64,000 nt of DNA from Pseudomonas sp. Ant30-3 (GCF_000690905.1 NZ_JMCL01000047.1:24681-88680), one strand, 5' to 3'. Counted from the stretch's first letter, positions 19,298-31,189 are shown. The notes: a model not told the origin generated them from the letters alone. Translations and numbers: made by a program.

Positions 19298-19321
19298 AGC
19301 CGGGAAATTCCCGGCTTTTTT
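19298..19321 (+). terminator. Rho-independent terminator between hflC and hisZ
   Basis: AGCCGGGAAATTCCCGGC followed by six T residues. A first GC-rich hairpin (ATCCCCGCC... GGCGGGGTGAT, about 19231-19268) lies just before it. The 311 bases from 19213 to 19523 otherwise hold no convincing gene; the small DUF2065 protein gene often found between hflC and hisZ in Pseudomonas was not found here. Confidence 0.8.
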
Positions 19322-19523
19322 GCGTCTGTACGTTTGATTGCTGTTCAGGCAGACGACCGAGTCGAACGACTCGACAGGTTTTTCGAGGAAAGTGGATGGC
19401 GAGGCCGATTCAGGCTTTTCGTCATGTTGCTCATGCGCGTGGTTTGCTCATGGACCGATCATTTTCTGCTTCACTCAAGGCTCGCCCAAGGGCTTGCTGC
19501 CCGGATCATAGGGGAATGGCGTA

Positions 19524-22056
<2,533 letters not shown>

Positions 22057-22075
22057 TAAGCTATTGATGTAAAAC

Positions 22076-22103
22076 ACAAAGGGCCCTTGATTGGGCCCTT
22101 TGT
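22076..22103 (+). terminator. Terminator hairpin after purA
   Basis: ACAAAGGGCCC TTGATT GGGCCCTTTGT is a perfect 11-bp stem with a 6-base loop, 20 bases after the purA stop. Confidence 0.8.
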
Positions 22104-22206
22104 CGTATCTGCCCTCGGGACGGCATGACCTTTGCTGTGATGTTGAATAAAAGCATCGCTACCAGCGTGCCATCAATTTAATGGCGCCAAAGCCGAGGGA
22201 TTCCAC

Positions 22207-24141
22207 GTGTCAGCCGTTCTCTCATTGTTACAAAGCCGTTTGTTGCGGCCCGTCTTCGTTACGCTTGGTATCGCTCTTTTGGTGCAGGTGCTGGTAGCGG
22301 TCGCTCTGACCCGGAGCACGGTGACTGCACTGGAAGCCGATCTGGCTGTGCAACTCGGTGCCGATAGTCAAAAGCTGTCCGGCGAACTTGAGCAGGCGGG
22401 GCGCGAAGTCACCTCGAGCCTGGACGCACTCTCGACCAGTACCCGGCAGCGCCTCACGGCCGGTTTGTCTTCGCGTCTGGAGGACGAACAGGCTCAACTG
22501 CGTGCGACGCTGGAAAAAGGCCTGAAGGATTCCGCCAACGATATGGCGCAGCTGCTGGCCTCGGTCGCGCCCCGCGCCATGTGGGACAGCGACGTGCCCA
22601 CCCTGTCCGAATTTGCCCGCCGGGCGCAGCGCAATCCCAACGTGTTATTCGTGGTTTACGACGACGCTACCGGCCAGCATCTGACCCGTTACCTGAACCG
22701 GGAAAACCCGATCAACAAGGCGCTCCTGGAAAAGGGCCAGGGCGAACGAGCGCTGGACAAAGTGCTCGATGCAGCCAAAAACGATCCCTCGGTTTATTAC
22801 CTCGAAGCCTCGATCAATCCTAACGGTGTAGAGATCGGCAAAGTGTTGATGGGCGTTTCCACCGCTTCCGTGGAAGCCGATCTGGCGGCGCTGGACAAGC
22901 GCTTCTCGGCATTGATCGCCAGCAGTGATCAGCTGGTCGGGGACAGCCTCAAGGGGGCTGCCGCTGACAGCGCCACCGCGATGCGTGCGCGTCTGACCTC
23001 AGCGCAAGCCACAGCCTCCGAAATGCAGGCGAATACCAACGACACCGTTCAGGAAGCGGCAATGACCTTGCGCTGGCGTATCGGCATGGGCCTGGCGCTG
23101 GTCGGCTTGGGCGTGCTGCTGTTGCTGGCCGTTGTGCTCGGCCGTCGCGTGGTCAATCGCCTGAAAATGCTGATCGCTGCGATGGATGATTTGGCCGCAG
23201 GCGAAGGCGACTTGACCAAGCGCGTGCAGATCAACAGCAAGGATGAAATCGGCGACATGGCCTCGGCGGTCAATCGCTTTGTGGATAAGTTGCAGCCGAT
23301 CGTGCGTGAGGCGGGCGATGTGGCTCAGCGTACCGGCGTTGAAATCGGCGCCATGACCTTGCGCAACGCCGGAGCCGATGCGGCGGCCGGCATGCAGCGC
23401 GACGAGGTGGCGGAAAGTCTGCGCGCCCTGTCGCAGATGGCAGACGAGGCGCAGTCCGAGAGTCACGCCATGCAGGCGGCTTTGCAGCAGGTCGTGGACA
23501 TTCGCTCCGCCACTGATGAAAACACACGGACGTCGGCGAAGGTCGGCAGCCTCATCGAAGCGCTGGCCGGGCAGGTCGATACCGGCGCGCAAGTAATTGA
23601 GCGACTGGCGCAGCAGAGTGAACAGATTGAAGTGGTGCTGACGGTGATTCACGGAATCGCCGAGCAGACTAACCTGCTGGCGCTGAACGCGGCCATCGAA
23701 GCTGCACGCGCCGGCGAGACTGGCCGTGGATTCGCGGTGGTGGCGGATGAAGTGCGGGCGTTGGCAAGCAAGACGCAAAGCTCCACCGGCGACATCCAGG
23801 CGCACATTGTCGCCTTGCAGCAAGGCGCGCGTGAGGCCGTGGCAGCGATCGGTCAGGCCGGGCGCCAGGCGAATGAAGGTTTGCTGGTGTTGCGTGACAG
23901 TGCGCGATTGCAGCAATCGGTGCAGGCGTCGGTCGAGCAGGTGCATGCCGCGATTGGTCTGGCGACGCAGGCAGCCGCGCATCAGGCGCAAGGCGCGCAA
24001 GCGGTTCGTGGTCGGGTCGAGACCATTCATGCGCAGGCAGAAAAGGCAGCTCAGGCGGTGGTGGAAACCACAGCCAGCGGCAAGGTACTGGATGGATTGG
24101 CGGCGCAGTTGAAGGCGAGTCTGGGGCAGTTCAGGGCTTAA
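22207..24141 (+). CDS. Methyl-accepting chemotaxis protein
   Basis: 644 aa transmembrane chemoreceptor. Membrane helix 1 is at about residues 15-34 ([19 protein letters not shown]), a periplasmic sensor runs to about 285, and helix 2 ([18 protein letters not shown]) lies at about 294-311. HAMP follows ([24 protein letters not shown]). The cytoplasmic hairpin tip [20 protein letters not shown], at about residue 485, is the invariant signalling tip. No C-terminal CheR/CheB pentapeptide is seen. The start is GTG 22207. The periplasmic ligand cannot be predicted; part of the sensor ([17 protein letters not shown]) looks like a Cache/PAS-type strand pattern. Confidence 0.93.
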   Translation: MSAVLSLLQSRLLRPVFVTLGIALLVQVLVAVALTRSTVTALEADLAVQLGADSQKLSGELEQAGREVTSSLDALSTSTRQRLTAGLSSRLEDEQAQLRATLEKGLKDSANDMAQLLASVAPRAMWDSDVPTLSEFARRAQRNPNVLFVVYDDATGQHLTRYLNRENPINKALLEKGQGERALDKVLDAAKNDPSVYYLEASINPNGVEIGKVLMGVSTASVEADLAALDKRFSALIASSDQLVGDSLKGAAADSATAMRARLTSAQATASEMQANTNDTVQEAAMTLRWRIGMGLALVGLGVLLLLAVVLGRRVVNRLKMLIAAMDDLAAGEGDLTKRVQINSKDEIGDMASAVNRFVDKLQPIVREAGDVAQRTGVEIGAMTLRNAGADAAAGMQRDEVAESLRALSQMADEAQSESHAMQAALQQVVDIRSATDENTRTSAKVGSLIEALAGQVDTGAQVIERLAQQSEQIEVVLTVIHGIAEQTNLLALNAAIEAARAGETGRGFAVVADEVRALASKTQSSTGDIQAHIVALQQGAREAVAAIGQAGRQANEGLLVLRDSARLQQSVQASVEQVHAAIGLATQAAAHQAQGAQAVRGRVETIHAQAEKAAQAVVETTASGKVLDGLAAQLKASLGQFRA

Positions 24142-24146
24142 GTTCA

Positions 24147-24220
24147 AAAGATCGCAGCCTGCGGAAGCTCCTACGCAAACGCATATTTGCGTGTAGGAGC
24201 TGCCGCAGGCTGCGATCTTT
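24147..24220. repeat. Inverted repeat between convergent mcp and permease genes
   Basis: Nearly perfect arms of about 33 bases: AAAGATCGCAGCCTGCGG (from 24147) and its complement ending at 24220, with a 6-base centre. It could terminate transcription from both sides. Confidence 0.8.
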
Positions 24221-24226
24221 GCTTCA

Positions 24227-25792
24227 TCAGCGGCTCAGATGCATCCGCGTCGTCAGCAGATATACCGGTAACCCCGACACCAGAATCAACAACGCCGCAT
24301 AAGGCGCCGCTGCCGCAAACTCAACATTCGCGGTATGCGCCCACACCTCTGTCGCCAGCGTATTCAGCCCGGTCGGACTCAGCAGCAGTGTCGCCGTCAG
24401 TTCCTTCATCGCATCCAGAAACACCAGCGCAAAGGCCGCGCCCAATGCCGGGAAAATGATCGGTAGCGTCACCCGACAAAATGCCGTGAAGGACGACGCC
24501 CCCAGCGTGCGCGCTGCTTCTTCAAGTTGCGGCGCTGCCTTGTTCAGTGCCGTGCGGATCGGTGCCTGGGCCAGGGGTAAAAACAGTAGTGCATAGGCGA
24601 TCAGCAACAAGGCCGAGGTCTGGTACAGCACCGGCACGTAGTGCAGGGCGAAATACACCAGCGTCAGCGCAATGACCAGCCCGGGCAGCGCATGCAGCAG
24701 GTACGGCAGTCGTTCGGCCCAGATCGCCAGTTGACCTTTGTGGCGCACCACCAGTAATCCAACCGGGACGGCGAGCACCAGACACAGCGCTGCGCCGCCC
24801 AACGACAAGGCCAGAGACGACAGCAGCGCTTCGCTGATCGCCGCCACCGGGAACGCAGCGGAGGAACCTACCGCCAGCCAGTACGCCAGCATCCCCAGCG
24901 GAATGCCGCTGCCGACGATTGATAGCGTCAGACAATAAAGCTGTCCGGCGGTTGCCCAGGGCCCGAGCTGCACCTGCGCAGCCTGCCGTGCCGCGCCTTG
25001 ACCGGTGCGCACATGCCGACCCTTGCCGCGAACGCGCAGCTCACACCACAGCAACATCAGGCACAGCGCGAGCAGCACCGCCGAAAGCATCGCCGCATTG
25101 GCGTTGCTGAATTCCAGTTCGAACTGCTGATAAATTGCCGTGGTGAAAGTCTGCAGGCCAATGATCGATAGCGCGCCGAACTCCACCAGCATGTGCAGCG
25201 CAATCAGCAGTGAGCCTGCCAGCAACGACGGCCAGAGCAGCGGCAAGGTCACGCGGAAAAACACGCCCCAGCGATTCTGTCCCAGTGTCCGTGCAGATTC
25301 TTCCAGCGAGGGATCAAGATTGCGCAAGGTCGCCGCGACCGGCAGAAAGATCAGCGGATACTTGGACAGGGTCATCACCAGAATCGCTCCACCCAGGCCC
25401 TCAAAGCTCGCGCTCAGGGACACCCAAGTGAAACTGCTGACAAACGCCGGTACCGCAAACGGCAAGCACAGAATCACGCCCCAGACCCGCCGCCCCGGTA
25501 AATTGCTGCGCTCCAGCAACCAGGCTAGCGACAGGCCGATCACGCCGCAGGCAACCGTCACGCCGACCATCAATGCCAAGGTGTTGCGCAACAAACCGAA
25601 CACATACGGTCGCCACAGCAAATGCACGGCCTCAGCCCAGCCTGCTTGCCAGGTTTTCAATCCGACGTAAGCGAGCGGCAACAGGCTCAGAACAACCAGC
25701 AGCAGAACCGGCAGCAGCAACCAGATCGAAGGGCGTTTGCGCCGTGGCACGTAACCCCCGCGTGAGGCGGGGGCGGATAACGATGCGCTCAT
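24227..25792 (-). CDS. Iron(III) ABC transporter permease (FbpB type)
   Basis: 521 aa with about 12 membrane helices in two homologous halves. Each half carries the EAA-like loop that contacts the ATPase: EESARTLGQNRWGVFFRVTLPLLWPS near residue 165 and EEAARTLGASSFTAFCRVTLPIIFPA near residue 425 (each quoted in part). Fused double permeases of this type serve ferric iron uptake (Fbp/Sfu/Fut). It starts on the stop of the binding-protein gene (TGATG). No ATPase gene is adjacent in the window, so it must be supplied from elsewhere. Substrate is inferred from the partner protein and the Fur-like box. Confidence 0.9.
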   Translation of the reverse strand: MSASLSAPASRGGYVPRRKRPSIWLLLPVLLLVVLSLLPLAYVGLKTWQAGWAEAVHLLWRPYVFGLLRNTLALMVGVTVACGVIGLSLAWLLERSNLPGRRVWGVILCLPFAVPAFVSSFTWVSLSASFEGLGGAILVMTLSKYPLIFLPVAATLRNLDPSLEESARTLGQNRWGVFFRVTLPLLWPSLLAGSLLIALHMLVEFGALSIIGLQTFTTAIYQQFELEFSNANAAMLSAVLLALCLMLLWCELRVRGKGRHVRTGQGAARQAAQVQLGPWATAGQLYCLTLSIVGSGIPLGMLAYWLAVGSSAAFPVAAISEALLSSLALSLGGAALCLVLAVPVGLLVVRHKGQLAIWAERLPYLLHALPGLVIALTLVYFALHYVPVLYQTSALLLIAYALLFLPLAQAPIRTALNKAAPQLEEAARTLGASSFTAFCRVTLPIIFPALGAAFALVFLDAMKELTATLLLSPTGLNTLATEVWAHTANVEFAAAAPYAALLILVSGLPVYLLTTRMHLSR

Positions 25793-26802
25793 CAGTTCAG
25801 GCCAACGTCACGTTCCAGGTCGAGGGCTTCTTCGGCATTGCCGAGGTCGGCAGGTGTGACTTTCGGCGCTTCGAGTTCGCTGAACGGCTTGAGCCCGCGA
25901 TCCGATTCCATGCCTTTGTGCAGCGGGTATTCGGCGGTGGTCTGGGTGATCACGCGCTGACCTTCTTCGCTGGCCATGTAGGCAAGGAATTGCTGGGCTT
26001 CTTTGGGATGCTTGCTGGATTTCAGCACGGCAGCGCTGGAGACAGTGATCAGCCCGCCAACGTCACCGCCGGTGAAGTAATGCAGTTTCGAGTCGAGCTG
26101 ACCTTTTTCACGCTGCAGGGCGAACCAGTAGTAATTATTCACCAGCACGGTGGCGACTTCGCCGTTTTCCACAGCCTTGAGAGCGACCATGTTATTGCTG
26201 TAGGTCTTGCCGAATGCGCGCAGGCCAGTCAGCCATTCTTCAGCGGCATCCATACCGTGCACTTTGATGATCGCCACGGCTTGTTCCTGGAACGCGCCGC
26301 TGGTGGGCACGAAGCCGACCTTGCCTTGCCATTTGGGGTCGGAGAATTCCATCACCGATTTCGGCAGGTCTTTCTCGTCGATCAGCTTTGGATTGAACGC
26401 AACCACGCGAACGCGCGCGGTGATGCCGATCCAGGTGCCATTGCCGGCGACGTAGTCTTTTGGCAGCACGGCGAGAGTGTCAGCGTCGGTCCGGGCGAGC
26501 AGGCCTTGTTCGCCGAGCTTGTTCAGCGGCGGCGATTCTTCGGTGTAAATGACGTCGGCGGGGGAGCGATCGCCTTCTTCGACGACCTGACTGGCGAGCT
26601 GATTGCTGCTGCCTTTGCGCACATTGACGTGAATGCCTGTTTTGGCTTCGAAAGCCTTGGCAACCGCGTCGCCGACTTCCTTGTGTTGGCCGTTGTAGAG
26701 TGTCAGGGAAACCGGATCAGCCGCATGGGTGAGGGGAGTGGCGATGGCCAGGCCGAGCAGGGTAATGGTCAGGCCACGGCGCAGGGTATTTCGAAACATC
26801 AT
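25792..26802 (-). CDS. Iron(III) ABC transporter substrate-binding protein
   Basis: 336 aa periplasmic protein. Signal peptide MMFRNTLRRGLTITLLGLAI continues to a likely cut after THA. The mature protein starts DPVSLTLYNGQH, the first strand of the FbpA family. VLVNNYYWFAL carries the paired tyrosines that bind ferric iron in FbpA/FutA; HYFTGGDVGGL is another conserved stretch. Translation starts at 26802 or at the next ATG, 26799. It is first in a two-gene operon with the permease, preceded by a Fur-type box. Confidence 0.92.
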   Translation of the reverse strand: MMFRNTLRRGLTITLLGLAIATPLTHAADPVSLTLYNGQHKEVGDAVAKAFEAKTGIHVNVRKGSSNQLASQVVEEGDRSPADVIYTEESPPLNKLGEQGLLARTDADTLAVLPKDYVAGNGTWIGITARVRVVAFNPKLIDEKDLPKSVMEFSDPKWQGKVGFVPTSGAFQEQAVAIIKVHGMDAAEEWLTGLRAFGKTYSNNMVALKAVENGEVATVLVNNYYWFALQREKGQLDSKLHYFTGGDVGGLITVSSAAVLKSSKHPKEAQQFLAYMASEEGQRVITQTTAEYPLHKGMESDRGLKPFSELEAPKVTPADLGNAEEALDLERDVGLN

Positions 26803-26838
26803 TCGCAGGGTTCCTCACTGTCGCATTGTAAAACTTTG

Positions 26839-26862
26839 AAACAATGATAAACGATATTGTTT
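26839..26862 (-). promoter_or_regulatory. Candidate Fur box upstream of the iron uptake operon
   Basis: AAACAAT(GATAAACGAT)ATTGTTT is a 7-bp inverted repeat about 40 bases ahead of the start. The 19 bases 26840-26858 match the Fur consensus GATAATGATAATCATTATC at 13 positions by my count. Together with the ferric-binding protein this supports iron repression. Confidence 0.6.
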
Positions 26863-26903
26863 CTCAAGTGCGTTTGCCTAGTTTGGGAGAAGGGTGATCG
26901 ACT

Positions 26904-27017
26904 GTGGCGAGGGGATTTATCCCCGTTGGGCTGCGAAGCGGCCCTCAGAGTCAATGTTTCGCGTGTGCTTATCTAGTGACTGCAGCGCAGTCTGACGGGG
27001 ATAAATCCCCTCGCCAC
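26904..27017. repeat. Long-loop inverted repeat
   Basis: Perfect 23-bp arms: GTGGCGAGGGGATTTATCCC... at 26904-26926 and its complement at 26995-27017, 68 bases apart. Each arm is itself partly palindromic (GGGGATTTATCCCC). This is a different repeat family from the GCGAGCAGG type elsewhere in the window. It fills the gap between the iron operon and the tRNA genes. Confidence 0.8.
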
Positions 27018-27070
27018 AACAAGAGCCGCCAGGCTCAGTAAGTTATTGGACTTCTATATACCCAGAAACG

Positions 27071-27093
27071 CAAAAACCCGCTTTCGCGGGTTT
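27071..27093 (-). terminator. Terminator of the distal tRNA-Leu unit
   Basis: On the minus strand AAACCCGCGAAAGCGGG is followed by TTTTTG. A matching copy follows the other tRNA at 27317-27341. Confidence 0.8.
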
Positions 27094-27128
27094 CTGTGAA
27101 ACTCAAGATCGAAACCTTGAATTTGAAT

Positions 27129-27215
27129 TGGTGCCCAGAAGAAGACTCGAACTTCCACGACCTTGCGGTCACCAGCACCTGAAGCTGGCGTGTCTACCAA
27201 TTTCACCATCTGGGC
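27129..27215 (-). tRNA. tRNA-Leu (CAG), copy 2
   Basis: 87 bases including an encoded CCA. The minus strand starts GCCCAGATGGTGAAATTGG; the anticodon loop TTCAGGT gives anticodon CAG. It has the long variable arm of leucine tRNAs, the T loop GTTCGAGTC, and acceptor ends GCCCAGA/TCTGGGC. It is identical to the copy at 27381-27467. Confidence 0.97.
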
Positions 27216-27249
27216 ATAATCTTCAGCGTTACCGCTGTTGATGTGGCGC

Positions 27250-27278
27250 ACTATACGGAGCGCGTTTTGATCTGTAAA
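27250..27278 (-). promoter_or_regulatory. Promoter of tRNA-Leu copy 2
   Basis: Minus strand: TTTACA (27278-27273), a 17-base spacer, then TATAGT (27255-27250). Near-consensus sigma-70 promoter, duplicated with the gene. Confidence 0.75.
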
Positions 27279-27316
27279 CCCCTGATTTGGTTTTAATAAA
27301 TCAGCGTTGCAGAATG

Positions 27317-27341
27317 CAAAAACCCGCTTTCGCGGGTTTTT
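27317..27341 (-). terminator. Terminator of the proximal tRNA-Leu unit
   Basis: Minus strand hairpin AAACCCGCGAAAGCGGG with TTTTTGC after it, the same as after copy 2. Each tRNA therefore has its own terminator. Confidence 0.8.
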
Positions 27342-27380
27342 GTGCAAGCTTTGAAATTGATCTAATCTCAAGCTCGAAAT

Positions 27381-27467
27381 TGGTGCCCAGAAGAAGACTC
27401 GAACTTCCACGACCTTGCGGTCACCAGCACCTGAAGCTGGCGTGTCTACCAATTTCACCATCTGGGC
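27381..27467 (-). tRNA. tRNA-Leu (CAG), copy 1
   Basis: 87 bases with encoded CCA, anticodon CAG, identical in sequence to the copy at 27129-27215. The two units start 252 bases apart, and their promoters and terminators are also similar, showing a tandem duplication of the whole transcription unit. Confidence 0.97.
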
Positions 27468-27501
27468 AGTATCAACAACGTCTCCGTCGTTGATGGCGCG
27501 C

Positions 27502-27530
27502 ACTATACGGAGCGTCTTTTTAACTGTAAA
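27502..27530 (-). promoter_or_regulatory. Promoter of tRNA-Leu copy 1
   Basis: Minus strand: TTTACA (27530-27525), 17 bases, TATAGT (27507-27502). Followed by a GC-rich discriminator as expected for stable RNA promoters. Confidence 0.78.
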
Positions 27531-27691
27531 CCCCCGTCGCGCAAAAAACCTTGTAAATTTTACCAGCGGTCTGGAAATCAGCTTTCAGGTGGTGATAAAA
27601 GGCTTTAGACAGGCGCTCACAGCCTGAAATTTCCCGTTTCATTACGCCTATGCCAAACTAACCCACATATAGACAAGGTGAAAACTCTCTA

Positions 27692-30322
27692 ATGGCCGAT
27701 TGGCAGTCCCTCGATCCCGAGGCCGCTCGTGAAGCGGAAAAATATGATAACCCTATTCCTAGCCGCGAACTGATCCTTCAGCACCTTGCTGATCGGGGTT
27801 CGCCTGCTAACCGCGAGCAACTGGTCGAAGAGTTTGGTCTGACCACAGAAGACCAGGTCGAGGCCCTGCGCCGCCGCCTGCGCGCCATGGAGCGCGACGC
27901 TCAACTCATCTATACCCGTCGTGGTACGTATGCGCCGGTGGACAAGCTCGACCTGATCCTCGGTCGCATCAGCGGTCACCGTGATGGCTTCGGCTTCCTG
28001 GTGCCGGACGACGGCAGCGACGATCTGTTCATGAGCCCGGCGCAGATGCGTCTGGTGTTCGACGGCGACCGTGCCTTGGCCCGCGTTTCCGGTCTGGACC
28101 GTCGCGGTCGCCGCGAAGGCATGATCGTCGAAGTGGTTTCCCGCGCTCACGAGACTATCGTGGGTCGTTATTTCGAAGAGGGCGGTATCGGTTTCGTGGT
28201 CGCGGACAATCCGAAGATCCAGCAGGAAGTGCTGGTCACGCCGGGTCGCAATGCCAGCGCCAAGATCGGTCAGTTCGTCGAAGTGAAGATCACTCACTGG
28301 CCGACTCCGCGCTTCCAGCCGCAAGGCGACGTGGTTGAAGTTGTGGGCAACTACATGGCACCGGGCATGGAAATCGATGTCGCCCTTCGCGCCTACGATA
28401 TTCCTCACGTCTGGCCTGAGGCGGTCCTCAAAGAAGCTGCCAAGCTCAAGCCGGAAGTCGAAGAAAAAGACAAAGAGAAGCGCATCGACTTGCGTCATCT
28501 GCCGTTCGTGACCATCGACGGTGAAGATGCGCGCGACTTCGATGACGCCGTCTACTGCGAGGCCAAGCCGGGCAAGCTGCGTCTGTTCTCTGGTGGCTGG
28601 AAGTTGTACGTGGCGATTGCCGACGTCTCCAGCTACGTGAAGATCGGTTCTGCGCTGGACAACGAATCCCAGGTTCGCGGCAACTCGGTGTACTTCCCCG
28701 AGCGCGTAATCCCGATGTTGCCGGAGCAGCTCTCCAACGGCTTGTGCTCGCTGAATCCGCACGTCGATCGCCTGGCCATGGTGTGCGAGATGACCATCTC
28801 GAAAACCGGCGAGATGACGGATTACTGCTTCTACGAAGCGGTGATTCACTCCCACGCTCGTCTGACCTACAACAAGGTCAGCGCGATGCTGGAGACGCCG
28901 AAACTCACCGAGGCGCGTCAGCTTCGCGGCGAGTACAACGACGTTCTGCCGCACCTCAAGCAGCTTTACGCACTGTACAAAGTGTTGTTGGGCGCTCGTC
29001 ACGTGCGTGGTGCGATCGATTTCGAAACGCAGGAAACCCGGATCATCTTCGGCACCGAGCGCAAGATCGCCGAAATCCGTCCGACTGTTCGTAATGATGC
29101 GCACAAACTTATTGAGGAATGCATGCTGGCGGCCAACGTGGCCACTGCTGAATTCCTGAAAAAGCACGAAATTCCGGCGTTGTATCGTGTCCACAACGGC
29201 CCACCGCCGGAGCGTCTGGAAAAACTGCGCGCCTTCCTCGGCGAGCTCGGTCTGTCCCTGCACAAAGGCAAGGACGGCCCGTCGCCGAAGGATTACCAGG
29301 CACTGCTGGCCAGCATCAAGGACCGTCCGGATTTCCATCTGATCCAGACCGTCATGCTGCGCTCGTTGAGTCAGGCGGTGTACAGCGCTGACAATCAGGG
29401 CCACTTCGGCCTGAATTACGAAGCCTATACCCACTTCACTTCGCCGATCCGTCGCTATCCGGACTTGCTCACGCACCGGGCGATCCGCAGCGTGATCCAT
29501 TCGAAACAGGATACGCCGCACGTTCGCCGTGCCGGTGCGATGACCATTCCGAAGGCGCGTATCTATCCGTACGACGAAGCGGCGCTGGAGCAACTCGGCG
29601 AGCAGTGCTCGATGAGCGAACGTCGTGCTGACGAAGCGACCCGTGACGTCGTCAACTGGCTCAAGTGCGAGTTCATGAAAGACCGCGTGGGCGAGTCGTT
29701 CCCGGGCGTGATCACTGCCGTGACCGGGTTTGGCCTGTTCGTCGAGCTGACCGACATCTACGTCGAAGGCCTGGTGCACGTCACTGCGCTGCCGGGTGAT
29801 TACTACCACTTCGACCCTGTGCATCACCGCCTCGCCGGTGAACGTACCGGTCGCAGCTTCCGCCTTGGCGACACCGTTGAAGTGCGCGTGATGCGCGTCG
29901 ACCTCGACGAGCGCAAGATCGACTTCGAGATGGCTGAAAAAACCATCAGCGCGCCGATTGGCCGCAAGAAGCGCGGCACTGAAAAAACCGAGCCTGCCGG
30001 CAAATCCGCCGGTAAGACTGCAGCAGAACCGGCCCCGGCAAAAACCGGTCGTCGGCCAGCAAAGGAGAAGGCGGTAGAGGCCTATCGCCCAAGCGATGCG
30101 GCAGCCAAAAACGCCGAGCTGCGCAAGAGCCGTGAATTGAAACAGGCTTTATTGTCTGAAGCGAAAAGCGGTGGTAAAGCGGCGTCTGAGGGAAAGACCG
30201 GACGGTCGGCGCCTGACAAGGCTCCCGGCAGCAAGCCAGGCAAACACCGTAAAGGCCCGCCAAAAGCGGGTTCGGCTCCAGCCAAGAGCGGTGGGGCACG
30301 TAAACCTAAGGCCAAATCATGA
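27692..30322 (+). CDS. rnr: Ribonuclease R
   Basis: 876 aa 3'-5' exoribonuclease that degrades structured RNA, including rRNA and tmRNA-tagged messages. In order: an N-terminal winged-helix region (PSRELILQHLADRGSPANRE), two cold-shock OB domains, the RNB catalytic domain starting near residue 265 with TIDGEDARDFDDAVYCE (metal-binding aspartates), HFTSPIRRYPDLLTHR, and an S1 domain (about residues 670-755, GVITAVTGFGLFVEL). The last 110 or so residues are Lys/Ala/Gly-rich and disordered, a basic tail typical of RNase R. The gene overlaps rlmB by 4 bases. Confidence 0.97.
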   Translation: MADWQSLDPEAAREAEKYDNPIPSRELILQHLADRGSPANREQLVEEFGLTTEDQVEALRRRLRAMERDAQLIYTRRGTYAPVDKLDLILGRISGHRDGFGFLVPDDGSDDLFMSPAQMRLVFDGDRALARVSGLDRRGRREGMIVEVVSRAHETIVGRYFEEGGIGFVVADNPKIQQEVLVTPGRNASAKIGQFVEVKITHWPTPRFQPQGDVVEVVGNYMAPGMEIDVALRAYDIPHVWPEAVLKEAAKLKPEVEEKDKEKRIDLRHLPFVTIDGEDARDFDDAVYCEAKPGKLRLFSGGWKLYVAIADVSSYVKIGSALDNESQVRGNSVYFPERVIPMLPEQLSNGLCSLNPHVDRLAMVCEMTISKTGEMTDYCFYEAVIHSHARLTYNKVSAMLETPKLTEARQLRGEYNDVLPHLKQLYALYKVLLGARHVRGAIDFETQETRIIFGTERKIAEIRPTVRNDAHKLIEECMLAANVATAEFLKKHEIPALYRVHNGPPPERLEKLRAFLGELGLSLHKGKDGPSPKDYQALLASIKDRPDFHLIQTVMLRSLSQAVYSADNQGHFGLNYEAYTHFTSPIRRYPDLLTHRAIRSVIHSKQDTPHVRRAGAMTIPKARIYPYDEAALEQLGEQCSMSERRADEATRDVVNWLKCEFMKDRVGESFPGVITAVTGFGLFVELTDIYVEGLVHVTALPGDYYHFDPVHHRLAGERTGRSFRLGDTVEVRVMRVDLDERKIDFEMAEKTISAPIGRKKRGTEKTEPAGKSAGKTAAEPAPAKTGRRPAKEKAVEAYRPSDAAAKNAELRKSRELKQALLSEAKSGGKAASEGKTGRSAPDKAPGSKPGKHRKGPPKAGSAPAKSGGARKPKAKS

Positions 30323-31083
30323 GTCTGGAAAAAATCTACGGCGTGCATGCGGTAGAAGCGTTGTTGCGTCACCACCCGAAACGCGTCAAGCAGATCTGGC
30401 TGGCCGAAGGTCGCAGTGATCCGCGCGTTCAGACGTTGATCGAGCTGGCAAGCCAGAACCGTGTGGCCGTTGGCAATGCCGAACGTCGTGAACTCGACGC
30501 GTGGGTTGAGGGCGTGCACCAAGGCGTGGTTGCGGACGTGAGTCCAAGCCAGGTCTGGGGCGAAGCGATGCTCGACGAGCTGCTCGATCGCACCGAAGGC
30601 GCACCCCTGCTGCTGGTGCTCGACGGCGTGACCGATCCGCACAACCTCGGCGCTTGCCTGCGCTCGGCCGATGCCGCCGGTGCGCTGGCGGTGATCGTGC
30701 CCAAGGACAAATCAGCCACGCTGACCCCAACGGTACGGAAAGTCGCCTGCGGCGCCGCGGAAGTGATTCCGTTGGTGGCCGTCACCAACCTGGCGCGTAC
30801 CCTGGAAAAACTCAAGCAGCGTGGTTTGTGGGTTGTCGGTACGGCGGGGGAGGCCGAACAAAGTCTGTACCAGCAAGACATGACCGGGCCGACCATTCTG
30901 ATCATGGGTGCGGAAGGCAGCGGCATGCGTCGTTTGACTCGCGATCTGTGCGATTACCTGGTGCATCTGCCGATGACGGGCAGCGTCAGCAGTCTCAACG
31001 TATCCGTGGCGACTGGCGTTTGCCTGTTCGAAGCCCAGCGTCAGCGTAGCGTCAAGGTGAGCGGAACCAGCAAGAAGTCTTGA
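30319..31083 (+). CDS. rlmB: 23S rRNA (Gm2251) 2'-O-methyltransferase RlmB
   Basis: 254 aa SpoU-family enzyme. An N-terminal L30e-like RNA-binding part (MSLEKIYGVHAVEALLRHHP) precedes the knotted SPOUT domain with LDGVTDPHNLGACLRSADAAG (motif 1, quoted in part), ILIMGAEGSGMRRL (motif 2) and PMTGSVSSLNVSVATGVCLF (motif 3, the SAM knot). It begins inside the rnr stop (ATGA), the common rnr-rlmB pairing. Confidence 0.97.
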   Translation: MSLEKIYGVHAVEALLRHHPKRVKQIWLAEGRSDPRVQTLIELASQNRVAVGNAERRELDAWVEGVHQGVVADVSPSQVWGEAMLDELLDRTEGAPLLLVLDGVTDPHNLGACLRSADAAGALAVIVPKDKSATLTPTVRKVACGAAEVIPLVAVTNLARTLEKLKQRGLWVVGTAGEAEQSLYQQDMTGPTILIMGAEGSGMRRLTRDLCDYLVHLPMTGSVSSLNVSVATGVCLFEAQRQRSVKVSGTSKKS

Positions 31084-31097
31084 GTCAGTTGTAATTT

Positions 31098-31189
31098 CTG
31101 TGGGAGCGAGCCTGCTCGCGAAAGCGGAGCAACATTCAGTATCAATGTTGAATGTTATGCCCACTTCGCGAGCAGGCTCGCTCCCACAG
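31098..31189. repeat. REP-type inverted repeat after rlmB
   Basis: Perfect 25-bp outer arms (31098-31122 and 31165-31189, CTGTGGGAGCGAGCCTGCTC...) with a nested inner pair AACATTCA/TGAATGTT, so the whole element can fold into one long hairpin. Confidence 0.85.

Noticed and set aside
27689..29827. 712-codon open frame on the minus strand
   Set aside because: It lies wholly antisense to rnr. Its composition (rich in His, Arg, Val, Gln) is what high-GC third-position bias produces in a shadow frame, and it has no domain or ribosome-binding site.
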